Shown here: in pieces, positions 1 to 5,309 of the stretch
Numbering within the stretch: position 1 is the first letter of the stretch
How the letters are laid out: every line of letters begins with the position of its first letter
Source: Bacteroidetes bacterium HGW-Bacteroidetes-12
Lineage (GTDB): Bacteria; Bacteroidota; Bacteroidia; Flavobacteriales_E; Vicingaceae
Reading direction: 5' to 3'
Assembly (NCBI GenBank): GCA_002841035.1
Contig: PHDR01000214.1
Coordinates: 1 to 5,309 of the forward strand
DNA: 5,309 nucleotides
Notes under the pieces: generated by a model
Databases searched by the model: none
What the model saw: the letters and a program-made list of their open reading frames with translations, nothing else
What the model was told of the DNA's origin: nothing
Made by a program: the position numbers and the translations under genes

Positions 1-1
1 T

Positions 2-2260
2 ATGGCGTATTTTTATAACTGGTTTTCTAAACCTGTATATAATGTTTCTGCTAAAATTCTAATAAAAGATGACAAAAGCACATCCATAGGTACTGAAGAT
101 ATACTCAAAGATTTGAATGTTTATAGTGTTACCAAAAACATAGAAAATGAAATTGAAATTTTTAAATCACGACAACTATTAAAAGAAGTGGTAGATCGTT
201 TGGAGTTAGATGTACTTTATTATCTTGTTGGGAATGTAAAAAAGAGTGAGATGTACACAGAATCTCCTTTTAAAATCACTTACGATTCGCTTAATTTCTA
301 TGCCTACAATAATTACTCTTTCATAACTATTATAAATGAAAATCAATTTGAACTTTCCTACGAAATTGAACAAACCAAGGATACTTACAAAAAAAACCAC
401 TCTTTTGGTGAAAAAATCTATTTACCAATAGGAATAATAACTGTTAACAAGCGAACCTTGTTTGATGCAGATTTATTTAATAATCCATCTTACGATAAAA
501 GAGATTTTAGAATTAAGTTTAATAACACCAAAAACAACATTGATTTTTATCAAGCAAAATTAAATATTACACTACTTAATAAACAATCATCCGTAATTCT
601 ACTAAGCATTGAGGATGTTGTCCCTCAACGAGGACTAGATTTTATTAATACACTCATTGATGTTTATTTAGAACACGATGTAAAAGAAAAAAATAAAATT
701 GCTAGTAGTACTGCCAATTTTATAAACGACCAACTCACTTCTATTTCAGAAGATTTAAAAACAATAGAAATTCAACGTCAAAATTTTAAAATTGAAAAGG
801 GAATTACCGATGTGAGTAACAAATCACAACAAATTTTAGAGCGAGTTAAACTCAAGGATAATGAAATTTCTAACATTAATTTGCAACTTAGTTTTATTGA
901 ATATTTGCAAAAGTATGTGCAAGAGAACAAAAACATTAGCAACATTGCTCCGTCATCATTAGGAATTAACGACCCTCTTTTAGTTCGATTGATAACCCAA
1001 ATAACGGATTTAGAAATTGAAAAACAAAAACTAGAACAATCCTATAGCCAAGAAACACCAGCTATTGTTGCAATTAACAATAAAATAAAATTTACTAGAA
1101 ATACGCTACTTCAAAGCATTGAATCCATAAAAACAGGACTACAAACTTCAAAAAAAGATTTACAAGTTTCTATGAATTCACTAGAAAATGAAATGGGAAC
1201 AATTCCAAAAACCGAACGAGAATTAGTTGGAATTGAACGAGAATACCGAGTAAAAGAAAGTTTGTATTTATATTTACTTCAAAAAGAAGCTGAAACCTCC
1301 ATTGCTTTGGCTGCTTCTGTTTCTGATAACCGAATTATTGAAGAAGCACGCTCCACTTCATACCCAATAAGACCAATTCCTAAGAAAAGTTATTCATTAG
1401 CATTATTACTCGGACTACTCATTCCAACGGGCGTTATTTTTGTTTTTGAGCAATTCAATGATACCGTTAGAGATAAAAAAACCATAGAAAAACTTACTAA
1501 AATCCCCATGCTTGGCATTGTTGGATATAGCAAAGAACATTATGCGTTGGTGGTTTCTGAAAAACCAAAATCACTCATTGCAGAATCTTTTAGAACCATC
1601 CGAACAAATTTAAAATACTTTTTAAAAGGCAAAGAAAAAGAAACCATTTTAATTACATCATCTGTTGGTTCGGAAGGAAAAACATTTTCCTCAATGAATC
1701 TATCCATAATTATTGCTTTGTCGGGTAAGAAAACCGTTTTATTAGGGTTGGATTTAAGAAAACCTAAAATTGTTGCTGATTTTGAAATTTCAAATGAAAA
1801 AGGGGTAAGTTCTTTTTTAATTGGAGCTGAAACAATAGCATCCATCATACAAAAAACTTCCGTTGAAAATTTAAGTATCATTCCTTCAGGCCCTATTCCT
1901 CCAAATCCTTCAGAACTGATTATGGGAGAAAAAATGGATGAGTTAATAAACAAACTTCAACAAGATTTTGACACTATTATTATTGATTCGCCTCCTGTAG
2001 GTTTAGTTACAGATGCATTGTTACTTTCAAAATATGCAGACGCAACCATTTTTGTTGTACGGCAAAATGTAACGAAAAAAGAATACCTTACCCAAATAAA
2101 CCAACTATATAAAGAAGAGCGTGTAAAAAATCCATCCATTTTATTTAATGCTGTAAAACTTTCCGGATTAGGTTATGGCTACGGATATGGTTATGGATAT
2201 GGCTATTATGAAGAAGACCAAAAGAAAGGGTTTTTTAATCGTATATTTAAGAAAACGTGA
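2..2260 (+). CDS. wzc: Wzc-type polysaccharide co-polymerase and tyrosine autokinase (BY-kinase), 5' partial
   Basis: Inner-membrane protein that sets chain length and drives export of capsule or exopolysaccharide, coupled to autophosphorylation of its tyrosine tail. Seen (752 residues in the window): Wzz-like periplasmic start around residues 9-25 (PVYNVSAKILIKDD); long, probably coiled-coil stretches about 235-310 and 330-430; GNVR-like segment 401-431; Pro-rich linker and second membrane helix about 463-483; cytoplasmic kinase domain with the EX2RX2R oligomerisation motif (ESFRTIR, 528-534), Walker A ending GKT (K560), Walker A' LGLDLRK (D584, R586), Walker B TIIIDSPP (D662), and a tail with seven tyrosines (725-736). 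Relatives have about 20-50 more N-terminal residues including the first membrane helix; here the frame opens at the window edge just after where that helix should be. ATG at 2 is therefore probably internal and the gene starts outside. It overlaps the flippase gene by 4 bases, so they are co-transcribed. A Wza-type export lipoprotein gene is expected upstream but not visible. Confidence 0.93.
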   Translation: MAYFYNWFSKPVYNVSAKILIKDDKSTSIGTEDILKDLNVYSVTKNIENEIEIFKSRQLLKEVVDRLELDVLYYLVGNVKKSEMYTESPFKITYDSLNFYAYNNYSFITIINENQFELSYEIEQTKDTYKKNHSFGEKIYLPIGIITVNKRTLFDADLFNNPSYDKRDFRIKFNNTKNNIDFYQAKLNITLLNKQSSVILLSIEDVVPQRGLDFINTLIDVYLEHDVKEKNKIASSTANFINDQLTSISEDLKTIEIQRQNFKIEKGITDVSNKSQQILERVKLKDNEISNINLQLSFIEYLQKYVQENKNISNIAPSSLGINDPLLVRLITQITDLEIEKQKLEQSYSQETPAIVAINNKIKFTRNTLLQSIESIKTGLQTSKKDLQVSMNSLENEMGTIPKTERELVGIEREYRVKESLYLYLLQKEAETSIALAASVSDNRIIEEARSTSYPIRPIPKKSYSLALLLGLLIPTGVIFVFEQFNDTVRDKKTIEKLTKIPMLGIVGYSKEHYALVVSEKPKSLIAESFRTIRTNLKYFLKGKEKETILITSSVGSEGKTFSSMNLSIIIALSGKKTVLLGLDLRKPKIVADFEISNEKGVSSFLIGAETIASIIQKTSVENLSIIPSGPIPPNPSELIMGEKMDELINKLQQDFDTIIIDSPPVGLVTDALLLSKYADATIFVVRQNVTKKEYLTQINQLYKEERVKNPSILFNAVKLSGLGYGYGYGYGYGYYEEDQKKGFFNRIFKKT
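2171..2206 (+). repeat. In-frame GGNTAY hexamer repeat coding the Gly-Tyr tail of the kinase
   Basis: Six consecutive Gly-Tyr codon pairs (GGN TAY), followed by one more TAT codon at 2207-2209, encode the tyrosine cluster that serves as autophosphorylation site in BY-kinases. Third codon positions vary (ggt/ggc/gga, tat/tac), so the repeat is strict in protein but imperfect in DNA. This suggests selection on the peptide more than recent expansion. Gain or loss of one unit would keep the frame and change the number of phosphorylatable tyrosines by one. Confidence 0.9.
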
Positions 2261-3609
2261 TACGCAACTTATTTAATAATTTTTTTTCTGGTCATGAACG
2301 CACAATAAGAGCTAAAAAAAACATTATAGGCTCTTTTTTGTTAAAAGGAATAAGTATAGTAATAAGCTTATTATTAGTCCCGCTTACTATTGACTATCTA
2401 AATCCAACAAAATATGGGGTTTGGCTCACATTGTCTTCTGTTATTGGGTGGTTTGTTTTTTTTGATATAGGATTAGGAAACGGGCTACGTAATAAATTTG
2501 CTATTGCCAAAGCAGAAGGAAACGACCTTTTGGCAAAGGTTTTTGTTAGTACTACTTACGCTATAATTACTTTAATAGCAGTTGGACTTTTTGTAGTTTT
2601 TTTTAGCATAAATCAATTTTTAGACTGGGGGTTAATTCTAAATACTTCAACTGATGTTCAGGAAATAGAAAGCCTTGTGTTTATAGTGTTTTCCGTTTTT
2701 TGTTTTCAATTTGTAATTAAATTAATTAACGTAATTTTTATTGCCGACCAACGCCCCGTAATTAGTAGTTTAATTAACACATTAGGAAGCTTATTTTCGC
2801 TTATCATAATCTTTATTTTAACTAAAACAACACAAGGATCGCTTTTATATTTAGGAGGAGCATTTAGTTTAATCAATCTAATAATTCCGTTTTTAGCAAC
2901 TATTTGGGCGTTTAATGGAAAATATAAAAAATACAGCCCTTCATTTAACCATATTGATTTTAGTAAAGCAAAAGAATTACTTAGCTTGGGGGTGCGATTT
3001 TTTATTACTCAAGTAGCTGCAATTATTGTTGCAGCAACCGATAATATTATAATTGCACAATTAATAGGAAATGAAGATGTAGCAATATATAACATATCCT
3101 ATAAATATTTTGGAGTTATGAATATGGTATTTACCATAATAACTGCTCCTTACTGGTCTGCCTACACAGAAGCCTACACTAAAAATGATATGGCTTGGGT
3201 AAAACAAGCAACCTTAAAAATAATAAAACTATGGTTTGTCGTTGTTGTTGGGATTTTAATTATGTTATTTTTCTCTAACAATGCCTTCAAATTATGGATA
3301 GGAAATAGATTAGCTATTCCATTTCAGCTTTCGGCAATTATAGCTCTTTGGGTTATATTAAGTACCTCAACAATGATATTTTCTAATTTTTTAGCGGGCG
3401 TAAACAAAATTCAATTGAGTTTATATCATGCTGTTTTTGTGAGTATTATTAATATTCCGTTGTCTATTTATTTTGCAAAAAATTTAGGAATGGGAAGCTC
3501 TGGCGTAATTTTAGCCACCCTTATTGGAATAATTCCTAGGGCTATTTTTCAGCCCATTCAATATTGGAAAATTGTGAACGGAAAAGCTAAAGGAATTTGG
3601 AATAAATAA
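2257..3609 (+). CDS. wzx: Wzx-type oligosaccharide flippase (polysaccharide biosynthesis protein, MATE/MOP superfamily)
   Basis: Integral inner-membrane transporter that flips undecaprenyl-linked oligosaccharide units to the periplasm for polymerisation. Seen: 450 residues with about 12 hydrophobic helices (roughly 24-44, 55-75, 95-117, 140-162, 168-188, 196-216, 248-270, 283-303, 320-340, 355-378, 385-405, 413-435). The basic N-terminus (ERTIRAKKNI, 14-23), then LKGISIVISLLLVPLTIDYL and FFDIGLGNGLRNKFA (68-82), is typical of the Bacteroidota branch of this family. Length is normal, and no frameshift is seen. The start is GTG at 2257, inside the overlap GTGA with the kinase stop, so translation probably re-initiates from the upstream gene. 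The first downstream ATG would remove conserved sequence and is unlikely. No convincing Shine-Dalgarno precedes it, as is usual in this phylum. The substrate cannot be predicted. A Wzx role fits the Wzc-type kinase next to it; a teichuronic-acid or lipid-sugar exporter of the same fold is the alternative. Confidence 0.92.
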   Translation: MIRNLFNNFFSGHERTIRAKKNIIGSFLLKGISIVISLLLVPLTIDYLNPTKYGVWLTLSSVIGWFVFFDIGLGNGLRNKFAIAKAEGNDLLAKVFVSTTYAIITLIAVGLFVVFFSINQFLDWGLILNTSTDVQEIESLVFIVFSVFCFQFVIKLINVIFIADQRPVISSLINTLGSLFSLIIIFILTKTTQGSLLYLGGAFSLINLIIPFLATIWAFNGKYKKYSPSFNHIDFSKAKELLSLGVRFFITQVAAIIVAATDNIIIAQLIGNEDVAIYNISYKYFGVMNMVFTIITAPYWSAYTEAYTKNDMAWVKQATLKIIKLWFVVVVGILIMLFFSNNAFKLWIGNRLAIPFQLSAIIALWVILSTSTMIFSNFLAGVNKIQLSLYHAVFVSIINIPLSIYFAKNLGMGSSGVILATLIGIIPRAIFQPIQYWKIVNGKAKGIWNK

Positions 3610-3631
3610 CCAAAAACCAAGCAAAAATACT

Positions 3632-3639
3632 TAGTTTTG
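3632..3639 (+). promoter_or_regulatory. Candidate Bacteroidota -7 promoter element (TAGTTTTG)
   Basis: TAGTTTTG matches the TAnnTTTG -7 consensus of the Bacteroidota primary sigma factor. It lies 21 bases before the ATG at 3661, which would give a short leader of about 15 nt. No TTTG -33 element is found at the normal distance of about 19 bases; the nearest, at 3596-3599, is too far away. If real, it makes the 3661 gene a separate transcription unit from wzc-wzx. It also argues against a TTG start at 3637, which would lie inside the promoter. Confidence 0.4.
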
Positions 3640-3654
3640 TTTAAAACAAAAACT
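3633..3654. repeat. Near-perfect inverted repeat overlapping the candidate promoter
   Basis: Left arm AGTTTTGTTT (3633-3642) pairs with AAACAAAAACT (3644-3654), with one extra A in the right arm and almost no spacer. It overlaps the candidate -7 box and the likely transcription start. A palindrome placed there could be an operator for a dimeric regulator. It is not a good intrinsic terminator: the stem is nearly all A-T and no T-tract follows. AT-rich sequence makes such repeats easier by chance. Confidence 0.35.
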
Positions 3655-3660
3655 ATTATT

Positions 3661-4356
3661 ATGAAACGATTTAACCTCTTTTTTTTTCTGTTTAGTTTAT
3701 TTCTAAACAATAGTTTTGCTCAAGATAATAATTCAGAGTTAACTAAAATCATTTTTGAAGGGGTAGTTCTTAATTCAGATAGTTTGCAACAACCTTTGCA
3801 AGGCGTTAATTTAATTGTAAACAAAAACAAAGGGGCAACAACCAATGCAAAAGGAGTTTTTTCTATTCCTGTTTCAGCCAACGATTCCATAAAATTTACA
3901 CACGTTGGGTTTCATCCTTTTATAATTTATATTCCTGATTCAGTTAAAAGTGGAAAATTTACCGCAACGCTTTTTATGGTTCATGATACCATTAAATTAG
4001 AACAGTTTTTTGTATGGTCAGACGGAAGTTATGATAGTTTTAAAAACTCCATTTTAAATATGGATGTAAAACCCGATTTATCGCTCATTCGTGCAAAAAA
4101 CAATGTTTTTCTTTCTGTGTATGAAGCTAAAACAACAACAGGAGTTTGGACGGCAGAGGATAATCAAAAAAACGCTATCAAAAAAGAAGAAAATAAAGTA
4201 ATTTATAAAGGACAAGTGCAGCCCGAAAATATATTAAACTTTGTTAGCATTAGTTTTGGAATTGCCAATATGCTAAATCAAAAAACAAGTGAAAAAGATT
4301 TTTATTTCAACTTGCTTAATCTCCAAAACCAAAACAACTTAATCTATTCAAAATAA
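3661..4356 (+). CDS. Secreted protein with CarboxypepD_reg-like beta-sandwich domain, function unknown
   Basis: Exported, probably periplasmic or outer-membrane-associated protein of 231 residues. Seen: Lys/Arg start, hydrophobic core and a likely signal-peptidase I site after residue 20 (NNSFA/QDN). There is no cysteine at all, so it is not a lipoprotein. Residues about 32-115 (FEGVVLNSDSLQQPLQGVNL, then G-x-TTNAKGVFSIPV and IKFTHVGF) fit the carboxypeptidase D regulatory-like domain found at the front of many Bacteroidota surface proteins. Residues about 116-231 (W119, DSFKNSILNM, YKGQVQPENILNF) are not assigned; from memory they resemble the C-terminal half of small stand-alone Bacteroidota proteins with this domain. 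No TonB plug, barrel or peptidase motif and no sorting domain is present. ATG at 3661 was preferred to TTG at 3637 because it begins a clean signal peptide and leaves the candidate promoter outside the gene. It is 51 bases after wzx and its 3' end overlaps the opposite gene by 9 bases. A role in polysaccharide assembly is possible but not shown. Confidence 0.82.
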   Translation: MKRFNLFFFLFSLFLNNSFAQDNNSELTKIIFEGVVLNSDSLQQPLQGVNLIVNKNKGATTNAKGVFSIPVSANDSIKFTHVGFHPFIIYIPDSVKSGKFTATLFMVHDTIKLEQFFVWSDGSYDSFKNSILNMDVKPDLSLIRAKNNVFLSVYEAKTTTGVWTAEDNQKNAIKKEENKVIYKGQVQPENILNFVSISFGIANMLNQKTSEKDFYFNLLNLQNQNNLIYSK

Positions 4357-5004
4357 ACGCTGAAGCAAGGTTAAATAAGTTTTTTTTCGAAACACTTCAT
4401 CGTGCCCAATCTTTTTAATACGCTTGTATCCTTGGCTTACCATAAAATCATTCATTTCTTTGGTTTGATAATTATTTTCAACTAATAACACATCAATATC
4501 AAATGCTTTAAAATTAATTGTTTTTAATATACTCATTTCGTTGCCTTCGGTGTCTATGGTAAAAAAATCGACATGATTAAACTTGTTTTTTCTTAACAAA
4601 TCATTGATATTGAAACATTTAACTTCAATTTCTTCTTTGCTTCCACCGTATTGTTTAATTTCTCTATCAATTCGTTCTAAATGTTTCGGATCATACTTAT
4701 CAACTAATCCACTCAACATTTCGGTATCTACAAATTCACCTCTAACACGTAAAAATTTTTCAACACCAGTTTTTTCTGAAACACAACCATTCACTTTAAC
4801 ACAAGTTCTTGCTTCGTCTAATTTTTGAAAAATTTCAGGGATTGGTTCCACACACAATCCTTTCCAATTTCGTTGCTTCTCAAAAAACAAACTGTTGCTA
4901 AAAGTAACTCCATCATGTGCACCAATGTCCACAAAAACGCCATCTGTTTTTTGTGCAAAAAGTTTATCGAGGTATTTGTCTTGTTGATATTGTCCGTGAT
5001 ACAT
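4348..5004 (-). CDS. FkbM-family SAM-dependent methyltransferase
   Basis: Class I (Rossmann-fold) methyltransferase that probably O-methylates a sugar hydroxyl; FkbM itself methylates a polyketide hydroxyl, and relatives in glycan clusters act on sugars. Seen (218 residues): N-terminal YxGQYQQDKYL-type start; SAM-binding motif I FVDIGAHDGVTF (24-35); acidic residue at the end of strand 2 (VEP, E53) with the following IPEIFQKL helix; the family's DFFTIDTEGNEMSIL block (146-160), matching the usual IDxEGxE; then DVLLVENN (171-178) and a short basic tail. Length is within the normal range. ATG at 5004 gives the family's usual N-terminus, so I accept it; an AAAAG stretch immediately precedes it but no real Shine-Dalgarno. 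No signal peptide, so it is cytoplasmic. It is convergent with the secreted-protein gene, with a 9-base 3' overlap, and has its own upstream region. The nearby wzc-wzx pair suggests a glycan substrate; this is inference. An A8 run (T8 on the + strand at 4380-4387) lies in codons 206-209. Confidence 0.9.
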   Translation of the reverse strand: MYHGQYQQDKYLDKLFAQKTDGVFVDIGAHDGVTFSNSLFFEKQRNWKGLCVEPIPEIFQKLDEARTCVKVNGCVSEKTGVEKFLRVRGEFVDTEMLSGLVDKYDPKHLERIDREIKQYGGSKEEIEVKCFNINDLLRKNKFNHVDFFTIDTEGNEMSILKTINFKAFDIDVLLVENNYQTKEMNDFMVSQGYKRIKKIGHDEVFRKKTYLTLLQRLF

Positions 5005-5140
5005 CTTTTAAGAAGTTAAATTTATTAAGAAAAGGTATGTAGTTAATATTGAGTGAAAAACAACTAATAATCAGTGATAACATTGCTTTAAAAAAAGTGA
5101 AGTAAAAGTACAATAAAAAAGATATATCTCAGCTCATGAA

Positions 5141-5158
5141 AATCTGTATAATCTTAGG
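5141..5158. repeat. AATCTGTATAATCTTAGG motif, likely dispersed-repeat fragment
   Basis: Two AATCT units (5141-5145 and 5150-5154) spaced by 9 bases. The motif resembles the AATCTGTGTAATCTGTGG-type sequence that I recall recurring between genes in many bacterial genomes. The resemblance is from memory. It is short and only approximate, so the call is tentative. Confidence 0.3.
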
Positions 5159-5196
5159 TAAAAAAAACTACTATACTCAATGGGTTTGTTTTTTAT

Positions 5197-5283
5197 GTAA
5201 ATTTTACGAATTTATTGGTCTCAAAAATAGTTAAAACTATGCACTTTAGTGCATTTTGCTTTAGCTTCTAAAAATATTTTTAG
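5197..5283. repeat. Cluster of consecutive short palindromes
   Basis: Five inverted repeats follow one another: GTAAA-T-TTTAC (5197-5207); ATAGTT-AA-AACTAT (5227-5240); ATGCACT-TT-AGTGCAT (5239-5254); GCT-TT-AGC (5258-5265); and the perfect 16-base palindrome CTAAAAATATTTTTAG (5268-5283). The second and third share two bases, so their hairpins compete. The third can fold as a 6-bp stem with a TTTA tetraloop followed by TTT on the + strand, and could act as a weak terminator. The packing is denser than expected for AT-rich spacer and looks like a REP- or MITE-like dispersed element. Confidence 0.6.
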
Positions 5284-5284
5284 C

Positions 5285-5300
5285 CACGAATACACGAATT
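5285..5300. repeat. Tandem octamer CACGAATA-CACGAATT
   Basis: Two head-to-tail octamers differing only in the last base, directly after the 16-base palindrome. On the minus strand they read AATTCGTGTATTCGTG followed by GC, which resembles the 'attcgtgtaattcgtggc' type of intergenic repeat that I recall from Bacteroidota and other phyla. The window ends 9 bases later, so the right border of the element is not visible. Confidence 0.5.
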
Positions 5301-5309
5301 ATTCTATAT

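Larger units (their letters stand above)
5005..5309. other. Gene-free, repeat-rich intergenic region upstream of the methyltransferase
   Basis: No plausible coding sequence on either strand: stops are frequent and no family motif is seen. The part next to the methyltransferase (5005-5110) is plain AT-rich sequence that should contain its promoter, but no complete TTTG...TAnnTTTG pair reads toward the gene. From about 5120 rightwards the sequence becomes a string of short palindromes and tandem motifs, listed separately. No tRNA, riboswitch or transposase remnant was recognised. The region runs off the window edge. Confidence 0.7.

Noticed and set aside
1540..1953. 137-codon open frame on the minus strand inside the kinase gene.
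   Set aside because: It lies opposite the conserved kinase domain, has no recognisable domain, and is a shadow of strong coding sequence on the + strand.
3637..3660. TTG at 3637 as start of the secreted-protein gene (8 extra residues).
   Set aside because: ATG at 3661 begins a normal signal peptide, and the TTG lies inside the candidate -7 promoter element.
4583..5019. Two + strand open frames (81 and 64 codons) opposite the methyltransferase.
   Set aside because: The minus strand encodes clear FkbM motifs across both, and the + strand translations show no family features.
5048..5181. ATTGAGT (5048-5054) and ACTCAAT (5175-5181) as terminal inverted repeats of a 134-base MITE.
   Set aside because: Only 7 bp match, with no extension and no flanking target-site duplication. 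A 7-bp inverted match is expected by chance in a 300-base AT-rich region.
5222..5229. CAAAAATA, which reads TATTTTTG (TAnnTTTG) on the minus strand, as promoter of the methyltransferase gene.
   Set aside because: It lies over 200 bases from the start codon, has no -33 TTTG at the right distance, and sits in the palindrome cluster. The match is easily chance.
5239..5271. Possible mini-ORF beginning ATGCACTTTAGTGCATTT (MHFSAF...).
   Set aside because: It has only ten codons before a stop and consists of the palindrome cluster. There is no ribosome-binding site or coding character.

Overview
The window is AT-rich (roughly 30% G+C by eye) and looks like Bacteroidota, most likely from the Flavobacteriales or a related order. 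The evidence is the Bacteroidota form of the Wzc-type tyrosine kinase, a secreted protein with a carboxypeptidase-regulatory-like domain and an 'FAQ' signal-peptide end, a TAnnTTTG-type promoter element, and the lack of clear Shine-Dalgarno sequences. The genus cannot be told from this sequence alone.

Layout. Positions 2-2260 (+) hold a polysaccharide co-polymerase / tyrosine autokinase (Wzc type) whose first codons lie before the window. Its stop overlaps the GTG start of a 12-helix Wzx-type oligosaccharide flippase (2257-3609, +). After a 51-base gap that contains a candidate promoter and an inverted repeat comes a small secreted protein with a CarboxypepD_reg-like domain (3661-4356, +). 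Its 3' end overlaps by 9 bases the 3' end of a convergent FkbM-family methyltransferase gene (4348-5004, -). The last 305 bases (5005-5309) hold no gene but carry a dense run of short palindromes and two short tandem motifs that look like dispersed intergenic repeats.

How it fits together. The kinase and the flippase are translationally coupled and belong to one surface-polysaccharide (capsule, exopolysaccharide or O-antigen) assembly pathway. Wzx flips lipid-linked repeat units across the inner membrane, and Wzc controls polymer length and export through cycles of phosphorylation of its tyrosine tail. The FkbM methyltransferase could methylate a sugar of the same polymer, but it is on the other strand and would be transcribed separately. 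The secreted CarboxypepD_reg-like protein may be only a neighbour.

I found no CRISPR array, toxin-antitoxin pair, phage gene, transposase, tRNA or rRNA, and no clear new multi-gene system. The most unusual items are the repeat-rich right end and the perfect Gly-Tyr tail of the kinase.
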